Assembly (NCBI RefSeq): GCF_944324525.1
Contig: NZ_CALUWS010000026.1
Span: 1 to 43,815 of the forward strand
DNA length: 43,815 nucleotides
Source of the DNA: an uncultured Desulfovibrio sp.
GTDB taxonomy: Bacteria > Desulfobacterota > Desulfovibrionia > Desulfovibrionales > Desulfovibrionaceae
Direction: 5' to 3'
In this document: positions 7,765 to 17,700 of the stretch, piece after piece
How positions within the stretch are numbered: position 1 is the first letter of the stretch
Layout: each line of letters opens with the position of its first letter
Translations under genes and position numbers: made by a program
Notes under the pieces: generated by a model
The model's input: the letters and a program-made list of their open reading frames with translations, nothing else
Told to the model about the DNA's origin: nothing
Databases searched by the model: none

Positions 7765-8214
7765 CTAGGCCTCCAGCCCCAGCTTCCTGAGCCAGATCTG
7801 CTTGGCCAGCACCACGCCTTCCAGGATGGCCTGGGGACGCGGCGGGCAGCCGGGCACGTTGACGTCCACCGGGATATGCCGGGAAATGGGCCCCTCGATG
7901 GAGTAGCCCTCTCGAAAGACGCCGCCGGATATGGGGCAGATGCCCACGGCCACCGTGACCTTGGGCTCGGGGATCTCGTTCCAGACGGTCAGCACCCGGT
8001 CCCGCACGCGGGTCGTGAGGGGGCCGGTGATGAGCACGATGTCCGCATGGCGGGGACTGCCGCAGTACCGGCAGCCGAAGCGCTCCACGTCATAGCGGGG
8101 GATGCAGGCCGTGGTGGCCAGTTCCACGTCACAGCCATTGCAGGAGCCGGCATTGATGCGGAAAAGCCAGGGCGAGCGCACCGACAGTTTCTTGAGCAGG
8201 GTATCAAGGCTCAT
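7765..8214 (-). CDS. cooL: CooL: [NiFe]-hydrogenase small subunit, NuoB-related
   Basis: A 149-residue small subunit that binds the proximal [4Fe-4S] cluster next to the NiFe site. The expected ligands are C25 and C28 (GSCNGCDVE), C93 (VGICPISGG) and C123 (VPGCPPRP). The GCPPRP ending is typical of the NuoB/EchC/CooL group. Extra cysteines at 48 and 51 are not among the family ligands. The start at 8214 is supported by AAGGAGG, and it follows the cooK stop by 10 bases. Confidence 0.93.
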   Translation of the reverse strand: MSLDTLLKKLSVRSPWLFRINAGSCNGCDVELATTACIPRYDVERFGCRYCGSPRHADIVLITGPLTTRVRDRVLTVWNEIPEPKVTVAVGICPISGGVFREGYSIEGPISRHIPVDVNVPGCPPRPQAILEGVVLAKQIWLRKLGLEA

Positions 8215-8224
8215 GGCCGCCTCC

Positions 8225-9187
8225 TTACAGAGCCCAGACGAGCAGCAGGCTGCACAGAGCCAGCGCCGTGGGCACGGTCACATAAAAACGAAAGGCCTGA
8301 TCGATGCGGAAACGCCCGGTGGCCGACTTGACCAGCGTCAGCGACACCAGCATGAGGCCCAAGCACTTGGCCAGGAACCAGAGCAGATTAACGGGCCAGT
8401 AGTCGGAGATGAGCCCCGGGAAGAAGAGCGCCACGCCAAGCCCCAGCACCACGAAAGTCTTGAGCGCGCCGCCCATCTGATAGAGGGCCAGCAGCGGCCC
8501 GCCGTATTCCAGCAGGGGGCCCTCGATGATCTCCGTCTCGGCTTCAGGAATGTCGAAGGGCACCACGCCCATGGTGCCGGGCAGGAAGATCAGGTAGGCC
8601 GCCAGCGCCGGGATCATGGCCGGATGGAAGCCCAGCGAACCTTCCGCCAGCTGCCAGTCGATGATCCGCAAAAGCGAGAATTCCGCCATGCCGCCGGTCT
8701 GGGAGCCGATCATCATGGCCACGGCCAGCAGGATCATGAGCAGCGGCATCTCGTAAGCCAGCATGAGCAGCATCTCACGCGAGAAGCCCACCGCGCCGAA
8801 GGGCGAGCTGGAGGCCGAACCGCCCAGCATCATGGCGATGGCCGGTATGGGCAGCAGGTAGAAGAGCACCAGCAGGTCGCCCATATCGTACAGACCGCCG
8901 AAGACCCCGGGGACGGGGATGAAGGCCGCGCAGACGGCCATACCCGCAAACCCCACCACCGGCGCGGCCAGGAAGACGCTCTTGCAGGCCGTGCGGGGGA
9001 TGAGGGTCTCCTTGGTGCAGAGCTTGGCGATGTCCAGCCAGGGCTGGAGGAGCGGCGGCCCCACGCGGCGCTGCAGGCGGGCTTCCACACGGCGGTCGAG
9101 GGCCTTGTAGAAGAGCCCCAGCGTCAGCGCGAAGAGTCCGCCGGGAAAGAGGGTCATGTGCAGGATGGCGTACAGGGTCTCGCTCAT
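8225..9187 (-). CDS. cooK: CooK: NuoH-like membrane subunit
   Basis: A 320-residue integral membrane protein of the NuoH/HyfC/EchB family, which anchors the hydrogenase module to the ion-pumping arm. About eight hydrophobic segments are visible. Conserved loops include RVEARLQRRVGPPLLQPWLDIAKL near residue 35, close to the NuoH quinone-loop signature, and PFDIPEAETEIIEGP near residue 205, which carries the conserved acidic residues of the E-channel. It overlaps cooM by 4 bases (ATGA). Confidence 0.93.
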   Translation of the reverse strand: MSETLYAILHMTLFPGGLFALTLGLFYKALDRRVEARLQRRVGPPLLQPWLDIAKLCTKETLIPRTACKSVFLAAPVVGFAGMAVCAAFIPVPGVFGGLYDMGDLLVLFYLLPIPAIAMMLGGSASSSPFGAVGFSREMLLMLAYEMPLLMILLAVAMMIGSQTGGMAEFSLLRIIDWQLAEGSLGFHPAMIPALAAYLIFLPGTMGVVPFDIPEAETEIIEGPLLEYGGPLLALYQMGGALKTFVVLGLGVALFFPGLISDYWPVNLLWFLAKCLGLMLVSLTLVKSATGRFRIDQAFRFYVTVPTALALCSLLLVWAL

Positions 9188-12100
9188 GCTTCATGCTCCT
9201 TGCTGGCACGCTCGCCTTGCGCGGGATCGGGCGCGCCGGGGATCTGTCCCAGCAGGCGGACAAGGCCGCCGTAAATGCTTGCGGGCTTCATGCGGCTGGT
9301 GGCCGTCTCCGGCGGCAGACCGCAGGTATGCACGTCGATCTCACGCAGGCGCACGAAGCACTTGACGAACAGCACCCCGCCGCCCACGGCCAGGGCCATC
9401 ATGACGGCCATGCCCGTGGCGTTCCAGGCGCCGGGGCCCACGGCGATGCCCGCCGGGGAGACAGGCAGCGGCGCAAGGCCGTATTCCAGCAGCACCACAT
9501 TGATGGGCCAGAGCGCCAGCCCGGGGAAGATGCCGGTCAACACGCAGCCCACGGCCAGGATGCCCATGGGCAGGCGCATGATGAACGGGACCTCGGCGAT
9601 ACGCTCCAGATGCGGCGCGGGCTGCCCGAGGAAGGCGGCATGGAGGAACTTGGCCACATAGGCCAGGGTGATGACGCTGCCCACCAGCGAGAGCAGGGCC
9701 AGCAGGGGCTGCCCCGCCTGCATGAGTCCGTGATAGATGAGCCACTTGGAGCTGAAACCGCTGGTCGGCGGCACGCCCACCACAGACAGGCCCGCGATGG
9801 CGAACATGGCAAGGGTGAAGGGCATACGGCGGCCCAGCCCGCCCAGATCTTCCAGCGTCTCGCAGTGGCTGGCGAACATCACCGCCCCGCAGACGAGGAA
9901 GAGCAAATCCTTGAAGAAGACGTGGTTCACGACGTGCAACAGGCCGCCCGCATAGCCCAGCGAGCCCCCCGCCGCCACGGCCAGCACCATATAGCCGATC
10001 TGGCTGACCGTGGAATAGATGAAGACCAGCTTGACCTGATTGGCCACCAGCGCCTGCAGGGCCGCATAGACGATGGTGATGCCGCCGATCCACATGGCGG
10101 CAAGGCGCATGCGGTCAAGGGCCTCGCCGGACATGAGATGCGCGGCCAGCGCGCTCCCGCCCAGCAGCAGGAAGAGCTTGACCAGGCCGAAGATGGAACT
10201 TTTCAGCAATACGGAAGAAATGAAGCCCGACACCGGCGTGGGGGCCACGGCCGGGTGCATCTGCCAGTCGATGCGGAAGGGAAGCTGGGCCGCCTTCATG
10301 AGGAAGCCCACCCCCACGAGGCAGAAGCCCAGTACGAAGGGCGCGCCCGCATTATGCCACTGCAAGGTGGAGATGGCGGCCGCGATCTCGGTGGGACGGG
10401 CGCTCATGGCCAGATTGCCGCCCAGGAAGCAGACCCCCACGAAGATGAAGCCCGCGCCGCAGACGTTGAAGCAGAAGTACTTGAAGGCCTCGCGCAGGGA
10501 GAGCGCGTCGCCCTCGTGGGCCAGCACCAGATAGAGCGTCCAGGCGCTCATGATCTCCCAGAAAAGGAAGAAGCTGAACAGAGTCTGCGCGGCCGCCATG
10601 CCCACGAGACCGCCGCACATGGCCGTGAAGGCGCAGTAGAAACGCCACTGGCTGTGGCTGTGGCTCATGTAGCCCAGCGCATAGACCACGTTGAGCGCGC
10701 CCACCAGCGGCACCAGCAGGGCAAAGCCCCAGGAGAGCGCGTCCAGATACTGCCCCTGCACCACCACAAGCGCGGCGGTCAGCAGCAGGACGAGCAGCGC
10801 GGCCAGCCCGGCCAGCCGTTCATTGTGCGGGAAGAAGGCGGGCGCCAGCGCCCCGAAGACCGGCAGGGCCACGAAGGCGGGCCAGATGCCCGTATCGGCG
10901 AAGATGAGCAGCAAGGGCGAAGGCAGGCTTGCGCCGGTCTCCAGCCGCACGAGAGCCGATACGGCGGGCGTCAGCACCATGTCCAGCAGCCAGGGCGCGA
11001 TGCCCGGGGCCAGACAGAGCAGGGCCAGCACCAGCAGGGCAAGACGCATGAAGAGGGGCGCTTCCGTCACGGCGGGCAGATGCGCCGGACGCTGTTCAAA
11101 GACCAGCGTCCTCAGGATGCGGATGTAGTAGACCGCGCCCACCAGAGAACCGATGAGGATGAGCGCGCCCAGCCAGAGGTAGCCCGCGTCCACCACGGCC
11201 TTGACCATGAGGTATTTGCTCAAAAAGCCCCCGAAGGGCGGCAGGCCCATGATGGTGATCAGTCCCACGCTCATGCAGGCCACCGTCCACGGCATCTGCC
11301 GGCCCAGGCCGCGCAGGTCTTCCAGCCGGCGGGACCCGGCGCGCAGGATGAGCGCCCCGGCCCCGAGGAAGAGCAGATCCTTCATGACGGCGTGCATGGC
11401 CACATGGGCCAGAGTGGCGTAGGTGGCCAGCACCGTGCCCACGCCCAGAGTGAGGGTGATCTCCCCGAGCTGTCCCAGCGTGGAGAAGGCCAGCAGACGC
11501 TTGATGTCCTGCTGGCGCAGGGCCATGAGCTCGCCGTAGACGAGGGTGAAGGCCCCCATGAAGACCAGCGCCGTGCCGAACCAGGTAAGACCGTAGAGCC
11601 CTGCCGGGAGAAGCGGGGCCGTGGCGGCCGGGATCAACAGCAGCAGGAGCCCGAAAATGCCCATCTTGGTGATGATGCCCGACAGCGGGCCGGACACGGA
11701 CGAGGGCGCCGCCGGGTGCGCGTCCGGCAGCCAGGAATGGAGGGGCACCAGACCGGCCTTGACCGCAAAGCCGGCCAGACAGCACACCAGCCCGGCCTGG
11801 AGGCCGGCGTCCGACATGCCCCGCATATGCTGGAAGACGTCGCCAAAGAACATCTTCCCGTCGCCCAGCAGGGCGATGCCGGGCATGAGCAGCAGCGCGC
11901 CGCCCGCGCACATGAGATAATACTTGAAGCCGGCATCCAGTGCCGCCCGCCGTCCCTCATGCACCACGAGGAAATAGGAGGCGAAGGTCATGAGCTCCCA
12001 GTAGCCGTACAACGCGCCGAAATTGGGTTCGCTCACGATGCCCGCCAGCGCGGCGAAAGTCAGGGGCAGGAAGAACCAGTAGCGCGCCGGATGCTCGTCA

Positions 12101-13011
12101 TGGGCCATGTAGTCCAGCGAATAGAGGCTGACCACTAGGGCCACCAGACCGATGAGAACAAGGAAAAACTGGGAGAGGCCGTTGATGGGATAGACGAAGA
12201 CGCTGACCAGCGCCAGCGCCGAGGTCAGCACCACGGCCCAGGGAGCAAGCCGGTTGCGCAAAAGACAGCCCGCTCCGCCCAGCGCCGCCCCGGCATAGAA
12301 CAGCCAGAAGGCCACATGCGGTTCAGGATGATGCAGCCTGATGGGCGACAGCCAGCCGCTTTCCAGAAAGGACATCAGTTCGTTGCGGAACAGACCCGCC
12401 AGCGCCACGATCAGCGCCAGCAGCAGGCCGGCGACGCCGGGCCGTCCCCCTTCCGGCAGCGCGGCGGCATGCGCGGGCCGCGTTTCCAGCAGCGACACCT
12501 GCACGGCATGCAGGTGCAGGGCAAGGAGAACCAGCGTGCAGGCCAGCATCAGCAGCATCAGCGGCAGAGCGAACTCCGACGACGGCGGCGAGCCGTAGAT
12601 GTATCCCTGGACGAAGCGCAGGCGTGCCTCCGGCACGAAGAACGGCGATCCGCCCACGCTGGCCATGAGCCCCAGTCCCAGCAGCGCCCCGCTGACCGGA
12701 CGCAGCCGCCCCACGCCCCGCAGGGCGCTCAGCGCCGGCGTGATCCCCTTGGCGAGATCGCCCAGAGCGCACAGGGCCAGCAGCCGCGTTGCGGCCTGGA
12801 AGAGGATGAACAGGGGGAGCGCGTCGGCGAAGGTGGGAGCGGGACACGCCATGGCGATGCACACCACGCCGGCGTCTTGCAGCGCCCCCCAGCAGATGAG
12901 GCGTTTCAGGTTCTCGCGCTGTCGCACTGCCTGCCAGGTTCCGAAAAGGAGAAAAAGCAGTCCCGGCACAAGAAGGACGGGAAAACCGGCCATTGCGGTA
13001 GATATGGTCAT
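9184..13011 (-). CDS. cooM: CooM: giant fused antiporter-like (NuoL/HyfB-type) membrane subunit
   Basis: At 1275 residues this is the ion-translocating arm of the Coo hydrogenase. It is almost entirely transmembrane. Two antiporter-like (Proton_antipo_M) modules are visible in tandem. The first is around residues 330-640, with YWELMTFASYFLVVHEG and HSWLPDAHPAAPSSVSG. The second is around residues 760-1110, with FWEIMSAWTLYLVLAHEG and a later YSTVSQIGYMVLAVAAGG. A smaller hydrophobic module precedes them. The fused layout matches CooM of CO-induced hydrogenases. The ATG at 13011 is the first that starts a membrane segment; no strong ribosome site is seen, and the longer frame upstream is arginine-rich and unlike coding sequence. 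It is the first gene of the operon. Confidence 0.9.
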   Translation of the reverse strand: MTISTAMAGFPVLLVPGLLFLLFGTWQAVRQRENLKRLICWGALQDAGVVCIAMACPAPTFADALPLFILFQAATRLLALCALGDLAKGITPALSALRGVGRLRPVSGALLGLGLMASVGGSPFFVPEARLRFVQGYIYGSPPSSEFALPLMLLMLACTLVLLALHLHAVQVSLLETRPAHAAALPEGGRPGVAGLLLALIVALAGLFRNELMSFLESGWLSPIRLHHPEPHVAFWLFYAGAALGGAGCLLRNRLAPWAVVLTSALALVSVFVYPINGLSQFFLVLIGLVALVVSLYSLDYMAHDEHPARYWFFLPLTFAALAGIVSEPNFGALYGYWELMTFASYFLVVHEGRRAALDAGFKYYLMCAGGALLLMPGIALLGDGKMFFGDVFQHMRGMSDAGLQAGLVCCLAGFAVKAGLVPLHSWLPDAHPAAPSSVSGPLSGIITKMGIFGLLLLLIPAATAPLLPAGLYGLTWFGTALVFMGAFTLVYGELMALRQQDIKRLLAFSTLGQLGEITLTLGVGTVLATYATLAHVAMHAVMKDLLFLGAGALILRAGSRRLEDLRGLGRQMPWTVACMSVGLITIMGLPPFGGFLSKYLMVKAVVDAGYLWLGALILIGSLVGAVYYIRILRTLVFEQRPAHLPAVTEAPLFMRLALLVLALLCLAPGIAPWLLDMVLTPAVSALVRLETGASLPSPLLLIFADTGIWPAFVALPVFGALAPAFFPHNERLAGLAALLVLLLTAALVVVQGQYLDALSWGFALLVPLVGALNVVYALGYMSHSHSQWRFYCAFTAMCGGLVGMAAAQTLFSFFLFWEIMSAWTLYLVLAHEGDALSLREAFKYFCFNVCGAGFIFVGVCFLGGNLAMSARPTEIAAAISTLQWHNAGAPFVLGFCLVGVGFLMKAAQLPFRIDWQMHPAVAPTPVSGFISSVLLKSSIFGLVKLFLLLGGSALAAHLMSGEALDRMRLAAMWIGGITIVYAALQALVANQVKLVFIYSTVSQIGYMVLAVAAGGSLGYAGGLLHVVNHVFFKDLLFLVCGAVMFASHCETLEDLGGLGRRMPFTLAMFAIAGLSVVGVPPTSGFSSKWLIYHGLMQAGQPLLALLSLVGSVITLAYVAKFLHAAFLGQPAPHLERIAEVPFIMRLPMGILAVGCVLTGIFPGLALWPINVVLLEYGLAPLPVSPAGIAVGPGAWNATGMAVMMALAVGGGVLFVKCFVRLREIDVHTCGLPPETATSRMKPASIYGGLVRLLGQIPGAPDPAQGERASKEHEA

Positions 13012-13310
13012 ACGCGCCCCGGACGTTGGCTGCCCGCGTTTTTCCCTCGCGGCCCGGCATGGTGCATGGCCTTCACGCTGCGGGAAGTGGCGAACGGCAA
13101 AAACGGATAAGAAACTCCCTTCACAAGCGTCTAGCGTAGCGGAAACATCCCCTCCTTGCAAGCAAGCCCGCCCTCTTCGTCTGCCGACATCAGCGCCGCC
13201 CGCCCTCTCCGGCGGCGTGCCGCGCCGTTGCGCCTCTCCGCAAGCGGATCTTGTCCTGTCCCGGGCCGGCCCGTGACGGCCTTCACATACACTGCCGGGG
13301 CGGCTAGACC
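13012..13310. other. Leader/promoter region of the coo operon
   Basis: These 299 bases lie upstream of cooM and are divergent from metF. No convincing promoter or CooA/CRP-type palindrome could be picked by eye. A weak minus-strand pair, TTGCAA then 17 bases and TACGCT near 13130-13160, is the best candidate. Nothing else is recognised. Confidence 0.4.
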
Positions 13311-13455
13311 GGATTCGCAGGGAAATTGAGTCCCATTTCCCTGCTGACGCTGCCCTCACATGACGGAAAAAGCGTGGTTTTTCCGTGTGTTCGCTTGCGG
13401 GTAGTCGCTCTCGCGACTACCAGAGCAATCCACATTTTCAATGGGGATTGCTCTA
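13311..13455. repeat. Four-hairpin repeat element, copy A
   Basis: A roughly 145-bp element with four successive inverted repeats: CAGGGAAAT/ATTTCCCTG, CGGAAAAA/TTTTTCCG, GTAGTCGC/GCGACTAC (4-base loop TCTC) and AGAGCAATCC/GGATTGCTCT. A second copy lies at 42074-42219. Between the copies the stems are nearly unchanged, while loops and linkers differ. This copy sits between the divergent cooM and metF genes and ends just before the metF -35 box. Confidence 0.9.
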
Positions 13456-13457
13456 TA

Positions 13458-13485
13458 TTGACATATCAAGTTATATTGATACAAA
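13458..13485 (+). promoter_or_regulatory. metF promoter with SahR-like operator
   Basis: A consensus -35 TTGACA (13458-13463) is followed after 16 bases by TACAAA (13480-13485). The spacer holds a perfect inverted repeat, TATCAA-6-TTGATA (13464-13481). An ATATCAA/TTGATAT-type palindrome is the known operator style of SahR, the S-adenosylhomocysteine-responsive ArsR-family repressor of methionine-cycle genes in Desulfovibrionales. An operator between -35 and -10 would repress directly. Seen: promoter and palindrome. Inferred: the regulator's identity. Confidence 0.7.
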
Positions 13486-13525
13486 ATATGCCATCACGTC
13501 ACTTACCGTTGAAAGGAGCACATCC

Positions 13526-14401
13526 ATGACGACCATCGGCAGCCTGCTGCGTGAACGCCGCGAGCCCTTCATTTCCTTCGAATTCTTCCCGCCGTCCGAC
13601 CCGGCGCAATTGTCCGCCTTCTACGAGACGGCGGCCCGCCTCAAGGCCGCCGGTCCGCTCTTTGCCTCGGTGACGTACGGCGCAGGCGGCGGCAAGCAGC
13701 AAAACACCCTGTCCGTCACGGCGGAGCTCGTCCGGCGCGGTTTCCAGGTCATGGCCCACCTGACCTGCGTGGGCGCGGAACAGGAACGCATCAGCGCCTT
13801 CCTGGAAGAGCTGCATGCCGCCGGCGTGCAGGACGTGCTGGCCCTGCGGGGCGACGCCCCGGCGGATCAGCCGCAGTGGGACTGGGAGGCCGGGCGCTTC
13901 CGCCATGCGCTGGATCTCGTGCGTTTCATCCGGCGACAGATGCCGGACATGGGCGTGGCCGTGGCCGGGTATCCCTGCCCGCATCCCGAATCGCCCAGCT
14001 TTGCGGCGGACAGGCACCATCTGGCCGAAAAGATCGCGGCGGGCGCGGACTTCGTCGTGACGCAGCTCTTTTTCGATGTCCGCGAATATGTGGAACTGGT
14101 GCGCGGCCTGCGGGCGCAGGGCTTCACCACGCCGGTCATCCCCGGCATCCTGCCCATCCAGAGCTTCGACTCCCTGCGCCGTGTGCTGCGCCTCTGCGGG
14201 GCCAACATCCCCGGCAAGTTCTATCTGGAACTGGAAGAAGCCAACAAGACCGGCGGCGTGGAAGCCGTGCGCGAGGCCGGCCTGCGCTTCGCCGTGCGTC
14301 AGATCCGCCGTCTGCTCGATGAAGGCGCGCCCGGCATCCACCTCTACACCCTCAACAAGGCCGACATGTGCCTGCGCCTCGTGGAAGAAGCCGGACTGTA
14401 A
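13526..14401 (+). CDS. metF: MetF: 5,10-methylenetetrahydrofolate reductase
   Basis: A 291-residue flavoprotein that reduces methylene-THF to methyl-THF for methionine synthesis. Family marks include ISFEFFPP at residue 13 (catalytic Glu of the FEFFPP motif), SVTYGAGG near 48, HLTCVG near 79, LALRGDAP near 108 and QLFFDVREY near 182. The ATG at 13526 is preceded by GAAAGGAG and directly begins the conserved fold; the upstream extension is repeat DNA. It appears to be a single-gene transcript controlled by the operator just upstream. Confidence 0.95.
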   Translation: MTTIGSLLRERREPFISFEFFPPSDPAQLSAFYETAARLKAAGPLFASVTYGAGGGKQQNTLSVTAELVRRGFQVMAHLTCVGAEQERISAFLEELHAAGVQDVLALRGDAPADQPQWDWEAGRFRHALDLVRFIRRQMPDMGVAVAGYPCPHPESPSFAADRHHLAEKIAAGADFVVTQLFFDVREYVELVRGLRAQGFTTPVIPGILPIQSFDSLRRVLRLCGANIPGKFYLELEEANKTGGVEAVREAGLRFAVRQIRRLLDEGAPGIHLYTLNKADMCLRLVEEAGL

Positions 14402-14423
14402 CGACCGCGGCGCGCGTATTTGT

Positions 14424-14478
14424 TTGGGGGGAAGGGGAACCCCTCCGCCGGCGCGGGAGGGGTTCCCCTTCCCCCCAA
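14424..14478. repeat. Perfect 23-bp inverted repeat (variant CCTCC)
   Basis: Arms 14424-14446 and 14456-14478 are perfect complements around a 9-base loop (GCCGGCGCG). It begins 22 bases after the metF stop and could serve as its transcript end. The same arms occur at 19310-19364 in inverted orientation. Confidence 0.9.
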
Positions 14479-14798
14479 GCCCCCCCATCCCTTCCCCAGC
14501 GCGCTTTTGCCAAGGGAGAGTCAGGGCCACGAGGCATCCCCGCCCCAAAGGCAAGCGGAGCGTATAGAAAGTATTCGTTTTATTTGCTGAAATTATTTGT
14601 AAAATTTGTGTTGATACGCCCTAGGCGACGCAGGAGCCTTACGGGCATCGACAGCAGAGCGCGACCGAAAGGCGGCCGAAGGCCGTGCCCGTTGCGACGA
14701 AGGAAGCTACGGGCATCGACAGCAACGCGAGGGGTTCCCCTTCCCCCCAAACAAACAGCTCACAGGAACGACAAGCCCGCACAGGCGTCGTCCGTGCT
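14479..14798. repeat. Mosaic of intergenic repeat modules between metF and the helicase gene
   Basis: After the palindrome comes the CCCCAGCGCGCTTTT module. An AT-rich segment at 14560-14615 follows (TTATTTGTAAAATTTGTGTTGA), also found at 26340-26385. From about 14631 the 72-bp unit runs in reverse orientation (GGAGCCTTACGGGCATCGAC), followed by a partial copy ending in GAGGGGTTCCCCTTCCCCCC at about 14735-14752. No gene is supported here. Confidence 0.85.
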
Positions 14799-17700
14799 TC
14801 AGCGCCGGAGATCCAGCGGCACGCGCACCCGCTGTCCGGCCTTGTTGCGGAAGAGCACGTAACCGTTTTTCCATCCGAAAAGATAGACCCGGCGGGTAAC
14901 GTCCACATCCTTGCGGCAATAGGCGGCGATCTCCTCCACGCGGCCCTCCTTCCACCAGCGCAGGGCCTGCAGGCCGTCGGCGCTCTTGCCCTCGTCAAGG
15001 GTGGCCTGCGCCACATTGTCCAGCGATACGCGGTAATGCAGACGTTCCTGCAGGCATTGCAGCAGATCGAGGCCGGGCAGCTCCTTCAGGGAAAAGCCCG
15101 CGAAAGGCTGGAGCACGGCGTAATCGAAACGGAAGGAATTGAAGCCCACCACCAGCGGCGCGTCCCGCAGGCGGTCGAAGCAAGCCGCCAGCTCTTCCTG
15201 CCGGTAGGTATGGAACCGCCCGTCCCGGCTGTCGTAGAGCACGGCCACGCTCACGCCCATTTCCCCGGCCCGATGCCAGCCGCCCACCTCGGCGGCGCTG
15301 CGCCGGGTCTCCACGTCCAGCACCACGAAGGGCGGCACGCCCTCCTCGGAGAGTTCCGCCGCAGCCGGGGCCGCCGCAGCCGCTCTTTCCGGCGCATCGG
15401 AGCCCGGCAGCCTGTCCGGCCGCTCCGCATGGGCGGCAGGCGTCGCGGCTGGCGGGCCTGTCCGCTCCCGCCGCGCCCCGGCGGCAGCGCCCTCCTCGCC
15501 CGCACTGCCCAGCCCGCGATCCGGAGCGGGCGAACAACGCCATTCCCGTTCCAGCGCCTCGCCTTCGGCCTCGCCGCCCGGGGCCAGCACGTCATCCACC
15601 AGCGCCACGGCCCCGGCCTTGCTGATGGGGCGGTTACCCGAACCGCACTTGGGCGAATGCACGCAGGAAGGACAACCGTCCTCGCAGGGGCAGGAGGCGA
15701 TAGCCTCCCGGCTCAGGCGCAGCAGCTCCCCGGCTTGCGGGAAGGCCTGGCGCGTCAGGCCCGCGCCGCCGGGCAGGCCGTCATAAATGAACACGCCCGG
15801 CAGGCCGGTCTGCGGATGCAGCGGGATGGAGATGCCGCCGAAATCGTTGCGGTCCGCCATGACCAGCAGGGGCAGCAGGCCGATGGCCGCATGTTCCAGC
15901 GCATGGATGGCCCCCATGAAATGCACGAACGCTTCTTCCAGCCGCAGGCGCGTGCTGTCGGGAAAGACGTACCACAGCCCTTCCGTCTCAAAGACATGCG
16001 GCGGCGCGTCCAGCGGGACGATGGTCAGCAGGCGGTTGCCGGAGGTGCTGCGCTTCTCGTAGCCCGTGACCTGATCCATGATCCGCAGGCGGCCCCGGCA
16101 GACCATGCCCCGGCCCAGCGGACGGCGCTCCGTCTCTTCCAGGATGTCCGTGCTCTTCTGGCCCCGCACCCGCGTAAACCAGCCCACCTTTTCCGGCCGC
16201 ACCAGCACCCGGCCGCGCTCGACGTCCAGCTCCTGCACCACATAGCTTTTGCCCTGATGCAGATAGACCGCGCCGGGATGCGTCTCCCGCCAGGCGCGCC
16301 AGCCGTCCACCGAGCCGATGATGCGCCCTTCCGTGTCCTCGATGACGCAGGATTGCCCCGCGCCGCGCAGATCCACCAGCCGCTGGGGCCGCTTGCGGGC
16401 CGCCAGCCACTGATCTCCCTCCGCGCTGCGCAAGAGCGTGCCCGTCCGCTCAAGCTGCCGCACGGCCTCCCGTACCGCCGCCTGCCGCAGCCAGCCCTCC
16501 CCCTCCCGCAACGGCATCTCCGCCGCCGCGCATTCCAGATGCCGGGAGAGGATCACCTCGTTATCAGGGTTGACCACCGCCTTCTCCGGCGGACGGCTGA
16601 AAAAATCGTCCGGATGGCGCATAAAATACTGATCGAGCGCGTCCTCCCCAGCCACCAGCAGCACCGCGGACTCCTGCTGCGCCCGGCCCACGCGGCCGCC
16701 GCGCTGCAGCGTCGCCATGACCGTGCCGGGATAGCCCACCAGGATGCAGACATCCAGCCCGCCGATGTCGATGCCCAGTTCCAGCGCGCTGGTGCTGACC
16801 ACGGCCAGCAGCTCGCCCGAGGCCATGCGCGCCTCGATGTCCCGCCGCTCTTCCGGCAGATAGCCCGCCCGGTAGGCCGCGATCTTTCCGGCATACGCTC
16901 CGTGCAGGCTCCCCGCCCAAAGGCTGATGAGTTCGGTCATGCGCCGGGAACGGCAATAGACGATGGTGCGCAGCTCGCGGGCCAGCGCGGCCTTGAGCAG
17001 ATCGATGGCCGCCGTGGACGGACTTTGTTCGGGATCCAGAAAGACCACATGGCGCGGTCCCTGCGGCGCGCCGGATTCGTCCACCACCACGGGCGCGGGC
17101 AGACCGTCCGCCTCGTCCGCTCCGCAGAGCGCCGCCGCCAGTTCGCCGGGATTGCCCACCGTGGCCGTGCAGAAAATATAGGTCGGCCGCGCGCCGTAGC
17201 GCCCGGCAAGCCGGTTGAGCCGCCGGAACACCTGCGCCATGTGCGCCCCGAAGACCCCGCGGTAGGTATGGGCCTCGTCCACCACCACATGGGACAGTCC
17301 CGCCAGAAAAGCGGCCCACTGCTCATGATGCGGCAGGATGGCCAGATGCAGCATCTCGGGATTGCTGATCAGCACCTGCGGCGGGTCCCGCCGGATCTTG
17401 CGCCGGAAATGCTCCGAAGTGTCCCCGTCGTACAGGGCCGCCCGTGGACGGCTGATCTCCGGCCACAGGGCGCACAGGCTGTTGAAGCTCGAAAGCTGAT
17501 CCTGCGCCAGCGCCTTGAGGGGAAAAAGATACAGGGCCCGGGCGTCCGGGTCCTGCAGGTAACGCTCCAACACGGGCAGATGATAGACGAGGCTCTTGCC
17601 GCTGGCCGTGGGCGTGGCCACCACCACCGATCGCCCGGAGCGCACATAGTCCGTGGCCAGCGCCTGATGCGCATACAGCCGCTCCAGCCCCCGCGCTTCC

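Noticed and set aside
9193-12138. 981-codon open frame on the plus strand opposite cooM
   Set aside because: It is His/Gln/Glu/Arg-rich with no domain, fully antisense to the well-supported cooM. It is a GC-rich shadow frame.
13012-13310. CooA-type (TGTCR-N6-YGACA) or FNR/CRP-type site upstream of cooM
   Set aside because: Only half-sites such as TGTCC and GTGACG were found, with wrong spacing and weak symmetry.
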